Positions 24,401-34,700 of a stretch of 64,000 nucleotides of DNA are shown here, piece after piece (position 1 is the first letter of the stretch; every line of letters starts with the position of its first letter). The notes under the pieces are model-generated. The model searched no databases. It saw only the letters and a list, made by a program, of their open reading frames with translations, and was not told the DNA's origin. Made by a program: the position numbers and the translations under genes. Source of the DNA: Adiantum capillus-veneris (taxonomy: Eukaryota; Streptophyta; Polypodiopsida; Polypodiales; Pteridaceae). The DNA lies in assembly GCA_014529385.2 (NCBI GenBank), contig CM043959.1, positions 8,585,526-8,649,525 on the forward strand, in the 5' to 3' direction.

Positions 24401-25645
24401 GTCTCCAATACCCTTTACTTGACAAGTAGTATCATCAGCAAGATAAACAACACGTTGAACTGGCAGTGGATGATAGTTATGGAGCCACTTAGACTGATAT
24501 GTCATATTTCCTGTAGCACCAGAATCGACGATAAAAAGTGATCCATCGCGTACATGAAGTATTCTGTCTGGAGCAACTGAACATAGGACGCAGCTTGTTT
24601 CTGGTACAATGTTGTTTCGATGTTCAGTAGCATATGCTCTATTCCGATCTGTGTCGAATCGACGCTTATAGCACATATGAGTGGGATGATCAGATCGTCC
24701 ACAATATTCACAAGAAGAAGAAGAAGAGTCTCTAGATAAAGGTGGTTGTTTTGTGGTAATATTGTGTTCTTCATCATATTGACGTGCCCAACAATCATCT
24801 TCAGTATGGCCATTTCTGTTGCAGTAAGAACATTGATTATTAGGAAATTTGAGACGAGAGAAAATATTACCGCGACGGCCACCTTTGCGGTTTCCTCGTT
24901 GAAATGGACGCCTTCGAGCATAAAAAGCCCGTTCCATCTGTTGTGACTCACTCTCCTCGTGTGAAATCATAGCTGTATCATGACTAGCATTACGACGTTC
25001 TTGATGTTGAGAGTATTCAATTAAAGACATGCAGGCTTGGTCGAAATCAAGACCATCTTTATTAGAGAGAATAGTAACAATGTTATCATAAGAAGAGTCC
25101 TTCACCATATCAAGGAGAAGTGTAATCAGTTGCTTTTGTGGAACAGGATCACCGGCAGCAGCAAGTTGATTAATAATAGATTTGAAAGATTCAATATGTC
25201 CCGTCATGGCAGTACCAACTTCATATTGTAACTTGTTAAGCAACCCTCTCAAATAAAGTAATTCTATGACAGATTTCTTCTGAAAGTTTGCAATAAGGTA
25301 CTTCCATACGTCGTGGGAAGTAGGCAATTCGTACATATCAAGCAAAAGGGAATCAGTAAGAGCAGAAAGAATATACCGACGAGCTGCTTTATCACGTCGT
25401 TGCCAATCCGTATAGGCAACATTCCAATCTTCAAATATAGGTCCTTCAGTGATAAGCATGTTATCATTATCAGTATCAACAGGCTGAGGCGGACAAACAC
25501 GATTTCCAAGAACAACATCGAAGAGTTCATCGCCTTCAAGAATTAACAACATCTTTGCTTTCCAGCCTGGAAAACCTTGACCTTGGAAAGGAGGAACAGA
25601 ACGCTGGCCAGAAGGAAAGCCGTTGACGAGAATATTCATAGCCAT
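21458..25645 (-). pseudogene. Copia 1 gag-pol polyprotein with one in-frame stop
   Basis: One minus-strand frame encodes the full polyprotein, about 1,395 codons. I prefer the ATG at 25645 (MAMNILVNG) because upstream codons are leader-like, although the frame is open to 26050. Domains in order: UBN2-type gag; zinc knuckles CSYCNRNGHTEDDC and CEYCGRSDHPTHMC; protease FIVDSGATGNM; integrase HHCC-type block (WHHRFVHADF to CEFCALGKH) and catalytic core with RSDNGGEY and HEHTIPYSPQQNG; RT with KARLVAKGYSQ and YVDDTILVS; RNase H near GYTDADWASS and ESEYVAAS; end at 21458. The only break is TGA at 24317-24319 between protease and integrase, explainable by one base change. Readthrough cannot be excluded, but nothing shows it. 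Confidence 0.9.
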
Positions 25646-26388
25646 ATCTTGTTGCGAGAAGACGTATAAGATAAGATCGCAGAATTTGCACACCATATAT
25701 GGTGAAGGCCGTAATTGAGAATGAGAGAGATATGAGGACTGCGTTCTGTCAACGATAAACGTAAGAAGGATGCTCAAGGAACTTCCAAAGATGTGAGAGA
25801 CGTCACTCAAAAAGGGCAGGGTAAAGGAGACGTTAATAATAAAAGAGTCCTCAAAATAGAGTGGCGTGAGACGCAAGATTGACGGCCACAATATGAATAG
25901 CGAAAAGCTAAATCTTCTCGAAAAAGTTAACGCCAAAATAAGAAAAACGATCGCGGACGCTTCACGAAGAAGTAGGACGAAGAAAGCTGCGTCAAGCTCA
26001 ATTGCAGTAAAAACAGCATAACTTTCTGCTGCGAACTCCGATTGACGCAAACCTAGAACTCAAATCGAAGAGCTCGAGGAGACGAACAAGTTTTGGATGA
26101 AAATTGCCATTGCGCTTTTCCCGTTTCTCCAAATTTTGAGCAGAACAGCAAGAAAAATTGAGATGAAGTTCAGGGTGTCATCAACAAGAAAACGTAATCA
26201 ACGATTAGATTGATTAGCAATAAACGTCACACAAAACACTAATCATATTCTTCTTAACACAAAAAAACCACAATTAACAAGAATCAATGCTCAAAAATAA
26301 AATTTATAGCAATTTTTGAATCTTACATGCAAATCGCATACACATACTATTTTGTCACCATGAATTGAATCGGCGCATGATCGTTACT

Positions 26389-26400
26389 GCTCTGATACCA
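26389..26400 (-). promoter_or_regulatory. Copia 1 primer-binding site (initiator tRNA-Met type)
   Basis: The minus strand reads TGGTATCAGAGC directly after the 5' LTR, the standard complement to the 3' end of plant initiator tRNA-Met. Confidence 0.9.
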
Positions 26401-26543
26401 TGTTGAGATGTAGAGAGAAAGAGAGAGAGACGAGAAAAGAGACACACCATATACGCTCCCAAAGACTGATTCATATTGAGGACAAGATACAAATATATAG
26501 GTGAGACCAAGTTGAGTAGAGTGAGCCATATATAGCTCCAACA
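26401..26543 (-). repeat. Copia 1 5' LTR
   Basis: 143 bp, paired with 21067-21209. In element orientation it starts TGTTGGAGC and ends CATCTCAACA, next to the primer site. Confidence 0.95.
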
Positions 26544-27766
26544 AAAGACATTATATGCGTATGATGTCTTTTGTCCTATATTTTCCCAATTTTCAATTTT
26601 AAGCTTCTCCAAGTGTTTATCTTTGAGTTTCAAGTGTTTTTATCAAGTCTGAATGCAAAAATAAGCCAGATTAGGCTTTTCTTGGCAATTTTCTGATTTT
26701 TGACTTACTTGAGGTTAGATGTGATCCAAATGACATGAAACTTGAAATACAAGCTCTAGACAACTAGTACAAAGGATCTGTGTTAGCAAAATATCAAAAT
26801 ATGCTTAGAATTAGGTTAGAGACATTATATGCGTATGATGTCTTTTTGCTCAATTTTGGTCAAGATTCCATATTTAAGCTTTTCACAGTGTTTGTAACAA
26901 TGTTGTCAAGTCAAATTTAAAAAATCACTTCAGCAAGTGCCAAAAGACATTATATGCGTATGATGTCTTTTGTCCCAGATTTTGCTTGTTTTCAATTTTA
27001 AGCCTTCTCAAGTGTTTATCTTTGAGTTTCAAGTGTTTTATCAAGTCTGAATGCAAAAATAAGCTCTGAATCAAATTTTCCTATTCTTTGCGGTTTTTAC
27101 ACTCTTGACTTGGTATTTTGAGTTTCTAGAAGTGTTAAAGCCCTTATTTTATGTTGATCTTAGGGTATAACCCCCCTTCTGAACACTCTGGTAATGTCAA
27201 ATTTTCTATTTTGGTCTCTATTTAGCCCCTAAGACATCATACGCGTATGATGTCTAAAGTTACAGAATTCCATTTTTTCAACACAGAACTCTTCCAAGAG
27301 CTCTCCTAAGTGCTCAGCAACACTCACTCTCACAGAAAATTTCTTTGAACTTTGTTTATGCAAGTTTCACTACCAAATCAATGGTTTAGTGATCTAACAT
27401 GCAAACAAACACATCAAGCAAATAAATCACTGATTAATAGCTCTAGATCAAGATCAAATCAAGTCCTACCTAAGCTAATTCTAATCATAAAATGGGTTTT
27501 TGCAATTGTGAGTATAAGGAGATTCACTGCCACACACGGACTAGTAAATACCTCAATCTCAACAACCAATCAACACCAACAAAAATCAATCTAATCTAAA
27601 CTAAAAAACTGTCAAACACGAAAGACCCAAGAATACCACAAGTTTCCTAGTACCTCTCAAAGATCCTTGGAGTCCACCACTCCTAAACATTTCTAGCTAA
27701 AATATATAAAGTAACAAACAAATCACCTCGTAGGATTAGTCTAAGGTCACCTAATTAGGGCTCTCG

Positions 27767-27784
27767 TCCCCGGAAACGGCGCCA
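27767..27784 (-). promoter_or_regulatory. Gypsy B primer-binding site (tRNA-Asp-like)
   Basis: The minus strand reads TGGCGCCGTTTCCGGGGA two bases inside the 5' LTR. It resembles the tRNA-Asp-complementary site used by many plant Athila/Tat-like elements, with one apparent difference in the middle. The tRNA identity comes from family knowledge. Confidence 0.75.
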
Positions 27785-27786
27785 AA

Positions 27787-28406
27787 TGTTGTGGCGGTTA
27801 CGTCGCTAGTGGTGGTTATGATAGCAAGAACTCAACCGACAAACAAGAATATCAGACGAGGACGGAGCTTGACCCCCAGGCGCATGGAAACAAATAGACG
27901 AGTGTCAAATCACCTACTCGACCTTCTAACAACAATCACTACCAAGGTCAAATCTAAGTTCTCAAATACGCAAGTGACTGAAATCCGTACTATGACCAAA
28001 TGCTATTCGAAACATAATCTAGAGTCATCGAATCAGCCTCAAACTCAAAGGGGGTCCTCTACACTAGGTAAGGACAATACCCTATGAATCTACAATACAA
28101 TCTTAACCTATAACCACTCAGTGCGATAAACCGTATGAAGACAAGCCGAAAAATACAGGTGACTAACTCTCGACTCCGATGGTACTAATGTGTAGCTCTA
28201 CTCGCTGCGGCTCTATAGATATATGGCACACTCAATTCCGACACACAGGTAGGGAGAAAACTCACATAGAAGCTCGTGGGAGTTCACCTCGCGTAGAAGC
28301 CGAATGCGTGTACGCTTGGTATCGCTGCGTAGCTCTCGCCGTTGCTAACACAATGGCGGTGTCGCTTCTCCAATGGCGGCTCCGTAGCTTGCGTAGAAAG
28401 AGGATA

Positions 28407-28439
<33 letters not shown>

Positions 28440-28721
28440 ACACACTCACAGCGCTGCAAAAAACTCACTTTGATTAATGACTCAAACTTTGTTCTCTTAG
28501 GTTTACAAAAATTGGTTCTTATACCTCAGCCTTGGAGGTGTGAAAACATCTCTAATCTGATTACATCAGCAAGTGAAACTACTTGGGGAATACAAGCTGG
28601 AAACTCAATTGAGTCTCGTTAATTACAATGAATCGGCTCCATTAAAAAAATGAAATGTCGGAAAGACATTTATTACAATAAGTGTTTAGAAAAATATGAC
28701 TATGAGCAAAAATATATAGAT
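27787..28721 (-). repeat. Gypsy B 5' LTR, truncated at outer end
   Basis: It starts TGTTGTGGCGG and follows 3648-4599 up to TATAGAT at 28721, then stops about 18 bp short of the expected CTCAACA end. The non-autonomous LTR element begins there. It holds a clean CT microsatellite at about 28409-28438. Confidence 0.85.
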
Positions 28722-28863
28722 TGTTGAGAGAGAAGGAGAGAACACAGAAGTAGAACCCCAAAGTGTGTAGAATACACACATGAGATGATGTATATATAGA
28801 GGGGACTTGGGTGCCATATATAGAGAAGCCATATATTGAGTAGCTTCACATATAAGCTCAACA
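28722..28863 (-). repeat. LTR of non-autonomous element (left)
   Basis: 142 bp, TGTTGAGAGAGAAGG to AAGCTCAACA. It matches 31508-31649 and the partial copy at 63873-64000. Confidence 0.9.
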
Positions 28864-29569
28864 CCCCTGCTCAAATAAGGGTCCCTAACTGTGGATGAAA
28901 AAACCCTTGGGGGATCAAGGGAAAAACCCACAGCTCTATATACACCCACCGTTATATTATAAAAATCATTGAATATACAAATGTTTACGAGGAGCTACAT
29001 CACTCCTTTTACAATGAATGTTTTATGAGGAGTTACATTACTCCTATCAAATACAATAATGAATACAAAGGTTCAATAAAGAGGTGTAAAAGCTATCGAT
29101 TAGCTTGTAATCAAAAGTGTCTCCGTGAATCTGCTGTGTAGCTTGTCATCAATATCGCATCACCAAACATGTCTTCATGTTGTCATCAATATGGCATCAC
29201 CAAACATATCTTCATAAATCTTTTATTGTCACCAAGTTTGTCTTCATAAAATCAATTCTTTGATCAATCCTACATAGATCATAGACTCCAAAAAAAACAT
29301 GTCATGAAAAAAATTAGCATCGTTAATGAAATAATTACGTTCACAATGCCATAAGAGATGGTTCGCGACGCCACTCTTTTGACGACATATATACGCACGA
29401 CAACATATGGTACATAAAGTATAAACGTAAAAGTACAAAATGTGTGATTACGTGATACAAATGATATGTGTATATACTACATAAAACAACATTTATCAAT
29501 GTAGTGATCAATGAATACCATCAAAGTATTAACAAAATATCATCATTATGTCAATAAAAATGAATAAAT

Positions 29570-30120
29570 GATCATGGTATCAACGAAAAGCATCATGATA
29601 TCACCGAGAATAATCATTGTATCAACGAAACAACATCATGGCATCACCGAGAATAACCATGGTATCAACGAAATATCATCATGGCATCACCGAGAATAAC
29701 CATGGTATCAACGAAACAACATCATGGTATCACCGAGAATAACCATGGTATCAACAAAACATCATCATGGTATCAATAAAAATCACCATGGAATCAACGA
29801 AATATCATCATGGAATCACCGAGAATAACCATGGTATCAACGAAATATCATCATGGCATCACCGAGAATAACCATGGTATCAACGAAACAACATCATGGT
29901 ATCACCGAGAATAACCATGGTATCAACAAAACATCATCATGGTATCAATAAAAATCACCATGGAATCAACGAAATATCATCATGGAATCACCGAGAATAA
30001 CCATGGTATCAACGAAATATCATCATGGCACCACCGAGAATAACCATGGTATCAATGACATATCATCATGGTATCAACGAAAATCACCATGACCAAAGTA
30101 TTAACAAAACATTATCATGG
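29570..30120. repeat. CATGG/ATCA minisatellite with about 172-bp higher-order period
   Basis: A basic unit of about 40 bp (CATCATGG-ATCACCGAGAAT-ACCATGGTATCAACGAA pattern) repeats across the block. A larger unit is clear as well: AATCACCATGGAATCAACGA occurs at 29781 and again at 29953, 172 bp apart, with almost identical sequence between. The arrays at 30420-31460 show the same period with unrelated sequence. Confidence 0.85.
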
Positions 30121-30419
30121 TACCATCAAAATCACTATGGTATCAATGAGAAATTATCAATAAAACGACGTAAACTATATCTCTAAAAGAATAATTATAC
30201 GAGAATCAATGAACGAGTATATCATATAACAAAAGATCATGTACCAACAGTAGCTCGATAGAATTTGGACGATCATCAACGGCTCGACTGAATCGGAACG
30301 ATGTGTAACTGGCTTCTGCAGCAAAGTTATGTCAGTAACAAATATATGATTGATGAAGAAAAATATAATCGAGAAGTTTTCAATTATGAGAAAATTCAAA
30401 AGCAAAAAGTAAAATTTTG

Positions 30420-31460
30420 ATTTTCAAACATATTCGCAGTCCGAGACGATAACCCAAAATCGGTGCAGAATTTAGAGAAACTTCCTTCTGCAAAGTTATA
30501 GACCACATCGATTCCGGTCTCCCATAGCGGGTAGTTTCTTCTGCAAAGTTGTAGAACACATCGATTCCGGTCTCTCACGCGGGTAGTTTCTGCAAAATCG
30601 TTTTCAATAAGCAGAAAAATAAAAAACAAAAAATGAAAATTGCTTTTTATGTATGTACGCAGTCTGCGAACGATAACTCAAAATCGCTGCAGAATTTGAA
30701 AACACTTCGTTCTGCAAAGCTGTAGACCACATCCATTCCGGTCTCCTTAGCGGGTAGTTTCTGCAAAATCGTTTTCAATTAGCAAAAAAAATCAAAAATA
30801 AAAAGCAAAAGTTGCTTTTCAGGTATGTACGCAGTCCGCGAACGATAACTCAAAATCGGTGCAGAATTTGAAAACACTTCTTTCTGCAAAGTTGTAGACC
30901 ACATCGATTCCGGTCTCTTTGACGGGTAGTTTCTGCAAAATCGTTTCCAATTAGCAGAAAAGTCAAAAACAAAACGCAGAAGCTGTTTTTCAGGTATGTA
31001 CGCAGTCTGTGAACGATAACTCAAAATCGGTGCATAATTTGAAGAAACTTCCTTCTGCAAAGTTGTAGACCACATTGATTCCGGTCTCTCAAGTGAGTAG
31101 TTTCTGCAAAATCGTTTTGAATTAGCAGAAAAATCAAAAACAAAAAGCGAAAGTTGCTTTTTAGGTATGTACACAGTCCGCGAACGATAACTCAAAATCG
31201 GTGCATAATTTGAAAAAACTTTCTTCTGCAAAGTTGTAGACCACATCGATTCCAATCTCCTCCGCGGGTAGTTTCTGCAAAATCGTTTCCAATTAGCAGA
31301 AAAATCAAAAACAAAACGCGGAAGCTGTTTTTCAGGTATGTACGCAGCCTGTGAACGATAACTCAAAATCGGTGCAGAATTTGAAGAAACTTCCTTCTGC
31401 AAAGTTGTAGACCACATCGATTCCAATCCTCCCCAACGGGTAGTTTCTGCATAATCGATT
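30420..31460. repeat. 171-172-bp tandem repeat array
   Basis: GCAAAG-TGTAGACCACAT marks successive units at 30543, 30714, 30885, 31057, 31228 and 31399, with steps of 171, 171, 172, 171 and 171 bp. An extra partial unit at 30490 is 53 bp before 30543. Each unit also carries CGATAACTCAAAATCGGTGC and TTTCTGCAAAATCGTTT. Confidence 0.9.
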
Positions 31461-31618
31461 TTGATCAAGAGAAAAATCGAAAACAAAAACGTACTGCTCT
31501 GATACCATGTTGAGAGAGAAGGAGAGAACACAGAAGTAGAACCCCAAAGTGTGTAGAATACACACATGAGATGATGTATATATAGAGGGGACCTGGGTGC
31601 CATATATAGAGAAACCAT
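30779..31618 (-). CDS. Repeat-encoded open frame, 279 codons with 57-residue repeats
   Basis: The frame starts in the right LTR and reads through the 171-bp array. Because 171 is three times 57, it repeats a 57-residue module containing ESMWSTTLQKEV, ILSYRS, YIPEKQLL and FDFSANWKRFCRNYP. I recognise no family. The open frame may follow simply from a stop-free repeat unit of length divisible by three. One 172-bp step breaks strict phasing, so part of the array lies outside this frame (30396-30629 holds another stretch). Expression is unproven. Confidence 0.2.
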   Translation of the reverse strand: MVSLYMAPRSPLYIHHLMCVFYTLWGSTSVFSPSLSTWYQSSTFLFSIFLLIKIDYAETTRWGGLESMWSTTLQKEVSSNSAPILSYRSQAAYIPEKQLPRFVFDFSANWKRFCRNYPRRRLESMWSTTLQKKVFSNYAPILSYRSRTVYIPKKQLSLFVFDFSANSKRFCRNYSLERPESMWSTTLQKEVSSNYAPILSYRSQTAYIPEKQLLRFVFDFSANWKRFCRNYPSKRPESMWSTTLQKEVFSNSAPILSYRSRTAYIPEKQLLLFIFDFFC

Positions 31619-31649
31619 ATATTGAGTAGCTTCACATATAAGCTCAACA
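31508..31649 (-). repeat. LTR of non-autonomous element (right, 5' in element sense)
   Basis: 142 bp partner of 28722-28863, directly preceded by the primer site complement at 31496-31507. Confidence 0.9.
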
Positions 31650-31704
31650 TGTTGAGCTTATATGTGAAGCCATATATTGAGTAGCTTCACATATAAGCTC
31701 AACA
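31650..31704. repeat. 55-bp inverted structure attached to LTR end
   Basis: TGTTGAGCTTATATGTGAAG (31650-31669) and its exact reverse complement (31685-31704) flank a 15-base centre. The right part repeats the last 35 bases of the LTR (31615-31649), so the LTR end is duplicated and partly inverted. Confidence 0.85.
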
Positions 31705-34700
31705 TGTATTTCCGTCGCTAACAGCGTCACAAGAGCACACAACCTCTTGTAGTGCTTTTGACATGCTCCATGGCTCCTTTTGAATCCAGAGGCCCAAAGG
31801 GAACTAAGAAAACATGTATATAGTATTTTTATTGAGCGTGACGATTGAAACTTGGATGATAGGTCCGCAGAATCGCAAAAATGCAACTTTTTTGTACCTA
31901 TTTTTTTTGCCCAAAAAGAAATTAGTGAGGTTAAAGCAACCATATGTTTTGGTCACCAACCCGTTGAAGTTAACGGGTCATTTTATCTCATGTCCTACAA
32001 AAATCTCCACTCTTATTTATATGCAATCAACCGTAAGAAATTGCTGTTTTGGGCAAAATGCATTGGTCCATCAACTTTGGAGGCTTGTAGTGACCAAGGG
32101 ATTAGAAAAATTACAAGTTTCTCATTTTTTCCATATGTAGTAGTTATTGAACTATAAACTCATGAAAGGATTTTTCAAAATGAGTGGATCTACTATGGTT
32201 TTGGAAATTTTTCCCAAAACCATGAAAGGACACTTTTATGTCCTGTTAGGTTACCATTCTAGTGTTAACATATAGTCTTGTGAGACAGAACATTGCAAGC
32301 ATTGTTTGATTTTCAGGTTGAGTCCTTCCAACTTCAAAATAATCTTCCATTGCCTCAATTCAAACCTTGACATCATGTTCTATATTAGCCCCTTTTCCTT
32401 GAAGTAAACTGTATTGTACAAAGAAGTAGATGGTACCGAGGGATCAAATATTCATGTGATCGTGTGAAATTTCTTGTGATCAAAATTTTTATAATCACAT
32501 TCACATAATTAAAAAAAAGATGATAAGTGGTGATGTGAAAACCCACCAAAACCCCACCAAGGTATGTGTTTTTTTTTACAAGCTTCCTAGGAAACTATGT
32601 GAACCCTATACTGAGCTCGTTAAGAAATGAAAAAATGCTAGCAAGCTTACCAAATTGGATGATTTCTATAGGTTAAGGTGAAGTCATGTGAATATTTAAC
32701 ATGATCACATAATCTGAAAGTGATCACTTAACGCTATTAATGTGTTTACATGTTTGTGAACATGTTAATGACATCCCTGATGGTACCTATGCAATAGTAC
32801 ACTTATTCTAACTTAAGACTCATTATAATATTAAGTAATTAACTTCAACAACTCAAGAAAAAAACTTGAGTCCCCATTATTTCACTTAATCCAAGGTAAC
32901 ACACATTTATATATTCAAGATATATACAAAAGTTGGTCTCTCTGAGAATCTAGACAAGCCTCTCTCAGATCTATCATGACATATACGACTGTTAACTTTG
33001 CTAAAAGCTAGATAATTCTCAGAGTCAAATTCCTGAGAACATTGTGGTACAATCAATAAGTGTTTTCAAGTACGTTTTTACAATTCATTGTTTCATTCGA
33101 GTAGTAGCTCTTGTATGCATCTTTAGAGGATTATAAAATACAAGCCTCTTATTTTGGAAAAAAATATCAGGTAAAGAAATGGGTTTGATCTTGTAACTAG
33201 GGATCACTTTGACCACTTGATTGAAGACCCATTTGTTTAAAGTCATCCCAAAGCCATCTTAAGAGATAACAACATAGTCATCCATAGTAGTACTAAGGAA
33301 GTAGTAAAGCTAGATAACTCATCTCAGCTCTTCTCCCCATTGAAGAAAAGACATCCGAGATTCTTTACATTGATGTAGAAGATGCCACCTTCATAGTCTC
33401 TCGAAATATCCCATTCCTTTGAATTCTTGTTGATGGAGAAGAGAAAGCCTTCATCAAAATATTTAGTGTGTTGCAACAAAAAACTAAAGTTTAAAGAGAA
33501 ACAAGTCTCCAAGTACATTATTTTAAAGGTCTTGAACTTGCAATATTCAGTGTCAGCATCTTCTTGGAACATCCAGGCTAGTAAGTTCTTGAACTTGAGC
33601 TTCCAATTGTCATTTTCATGTTTTTATTTCAAATTTTCAAAATATTGGATTTCAAAGTTGCTAACATAGGCTTCGATACCACATGTGAGGTCCTGCTCCC
33701 GTCACATACCGCTTGGAAACTAGAGGGTACTTTACAGATCACTAGTTAATGAAAAAAAAACATAGTCAAGATAGTACCAATTCCAATGGATAGGATGCTG
33801 TCACAAGGTAACTTGATCCTAATCCATTAGATATGTTTCCTAGTCTTGTCTCCTAAGGGAAGGATAATCTCTTACAAATATTTGAACATTCTTAGATCTC
33901 ATCTTCCAAAATAGAGAAAGTGAAATTCCTTTTTTCCCATATCTTTGAGAGGCACGAATCATTTGATACTTCTCGACTCTTGGAGCAATGACGTTCTAAT
34001 TTTACTTTTTCTAAAAAATAGGGAGTGGAGAGTTTTCCGAATAATCGAGACCACCCGTCCATTGACATGTCAACTTGAGCCAGTCCCCACTTTCCACCCC
34101 ACACTCAAACTTTAATCTTGTTTCCTAATTACTAACACATGGTTGTTCATAACACATAGTTATTTTATTAAAGTTCCTATTACAAGTTCATATAATTAGC
34201 CCTTCAAACAATAAAAAGTCGGAATCAAGACAATCTTTCCTAGGGAAAAATTAACATACAACACTACTTCATATTTTTTCCAATACTCCAAAATCGTAGA
34301 GACTTCTTTCGGTGGATGTTCACTCCACCCGTTGTCATTGGTTTCCCATACAACCAGTAAGTAATGACTCCTAAAGTAGCCCCCAGGATGAGTCACATCA
34401 TATGTTCATAGAAATAAACTAAGATGCCTCATAGAAATGCACGTCTCTTGTGTAAAATGTGAGCTATCTCACTATGATCAAAGGGGAGTTTAGATTAAAT
34501 CAATATTGGAATAAAATTAAGTAAAGTTGACAAAGTCCATACTAAGAAAACATTCTTTCCTACATCTGACATTATATCATTGAATATCTCCATCCTAATA
34601 ATTCAAACTTAGGAAAATAACAAGTTGAAATGATGTAGTCTCCAATTGGGAGCGACCCAATATTTTTAGGGTAATTTTTCCTTCCTAATTACTCATGATA

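Larger units (their letters stand above)
21067..26543 (-). mobile_element. Copia 1: near-intact Ty1/Copia element nested in Gypsy B leader
   Basis: A complete 5,477-bp element with 143-bp LTRs (21067-21209 and 26401-26543) that differ at only three positions by my count, and a perfect TSD AAAGA (21062-21066 and 26544-26548). The primer site (26389-26400) and a purine tract (21210-21218 on the minus strand) adjoin the LTRs. One reading frame covers gag-pol with a single internal stop. LTR similarity and the open frame mark it as young compared with Gypsy B. Confidence 0.95.
20655..27254. repeat. Palindrome array 2 (six 22-bp sites in Gypsy B leader)
   Basis: Sites at 20655-20676, 20940-20961, 26547-26568, 26821-26842, 26946-26967 and 27233-27254. 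They share the half-site GACATCATACG (variants GACATTATATG and similar) with array 1. The copy at 27233 is a perfect palindrome. The Copia insertion at 21067-26543 falls on the edge of the third site: its TSD AAAGA includes that site's first two bases. Confidence 0.85.
20489..27766 (-). other. Gypsy B leader (5' untranslated region), split by a Copia insertion
   Basis: Without the Copia (21067-26543) this leader is about 1.8 kb and has no credible gene. It contains six palindromes and duplicated blocks: 20825-21066 resembles 26705-26950, and 26544-26680 resembles 26943-27065, a repeat of about 400 bp. Between primer site and gag, such a leader usually carries packaging and translation signals; none can be named from the sequence. 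Confidence 0.7.
3648..28721 (-). mobile_element. Gypsy B: very large Ty3/Gypsy LTR retrotransposon with extra genes
   Basis: The element reads right to left. Both LTRs are present (3648-4599, and 27787-28721 truncated), as are a tRNA-Asp-like primer site (27767-27784) and a polypurine tract (4600-4613). Between them lie a leader, gag, protease, RT, RNase H, integrase, a second protease-like region and ORF3. Removing the nested Copia (21067-26543 plus a 5-bp TSD) leaves about 19.6 kb, very long for a Gypsy element. No chromodomain is visible after integrase. The tRNA-Asp-type primer site and extra downstream gene suggest the non-chromoviral Athila/Tat side of plant Gypsy elements, but lineage placement is inference. 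The coding parts are full of stops and frameshifts. No TSD can be checked because the outer end of the right LTR is missing. Confidence 0.85.
28722..31649 (-). mobile_element. Non-autonomous LTR element with satellite-like interior
   Basis: Two 142-bp LTRs (28722-28863 and 31508-31649) differ at two positions by my count. The primer site TGGTATCAGAGC on the minus strand (31496-31507) adjoins the right LTR. The 2.6-kb interior has no gag or pol. Just inside the left LTR (28864-28950) the sequence closely matches Copia 1 at 21210-21290, including TGAAAAAACCCTTGGGG and AAGGGAAAAACCC, so it probably depends on that family. The interior carries two tandem arrays. No TSD is found: left flank TAGAT is not repeated on the right. 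A third LTR copy starts at 63873. Confidence 0.85.

Noticed and set aside
26389-26400. tRNA-like sequence near LTRs as tRNA genes
   Set aside because: Only 12-18 bases complementary to a tRNA 3' end are present; these are primer-binding sites.
31814-32157. Small plus-strand genes after the non-autonomous element
   Set aside because: Short overlapping AT-rich frames with no domain, promoter or homologue.
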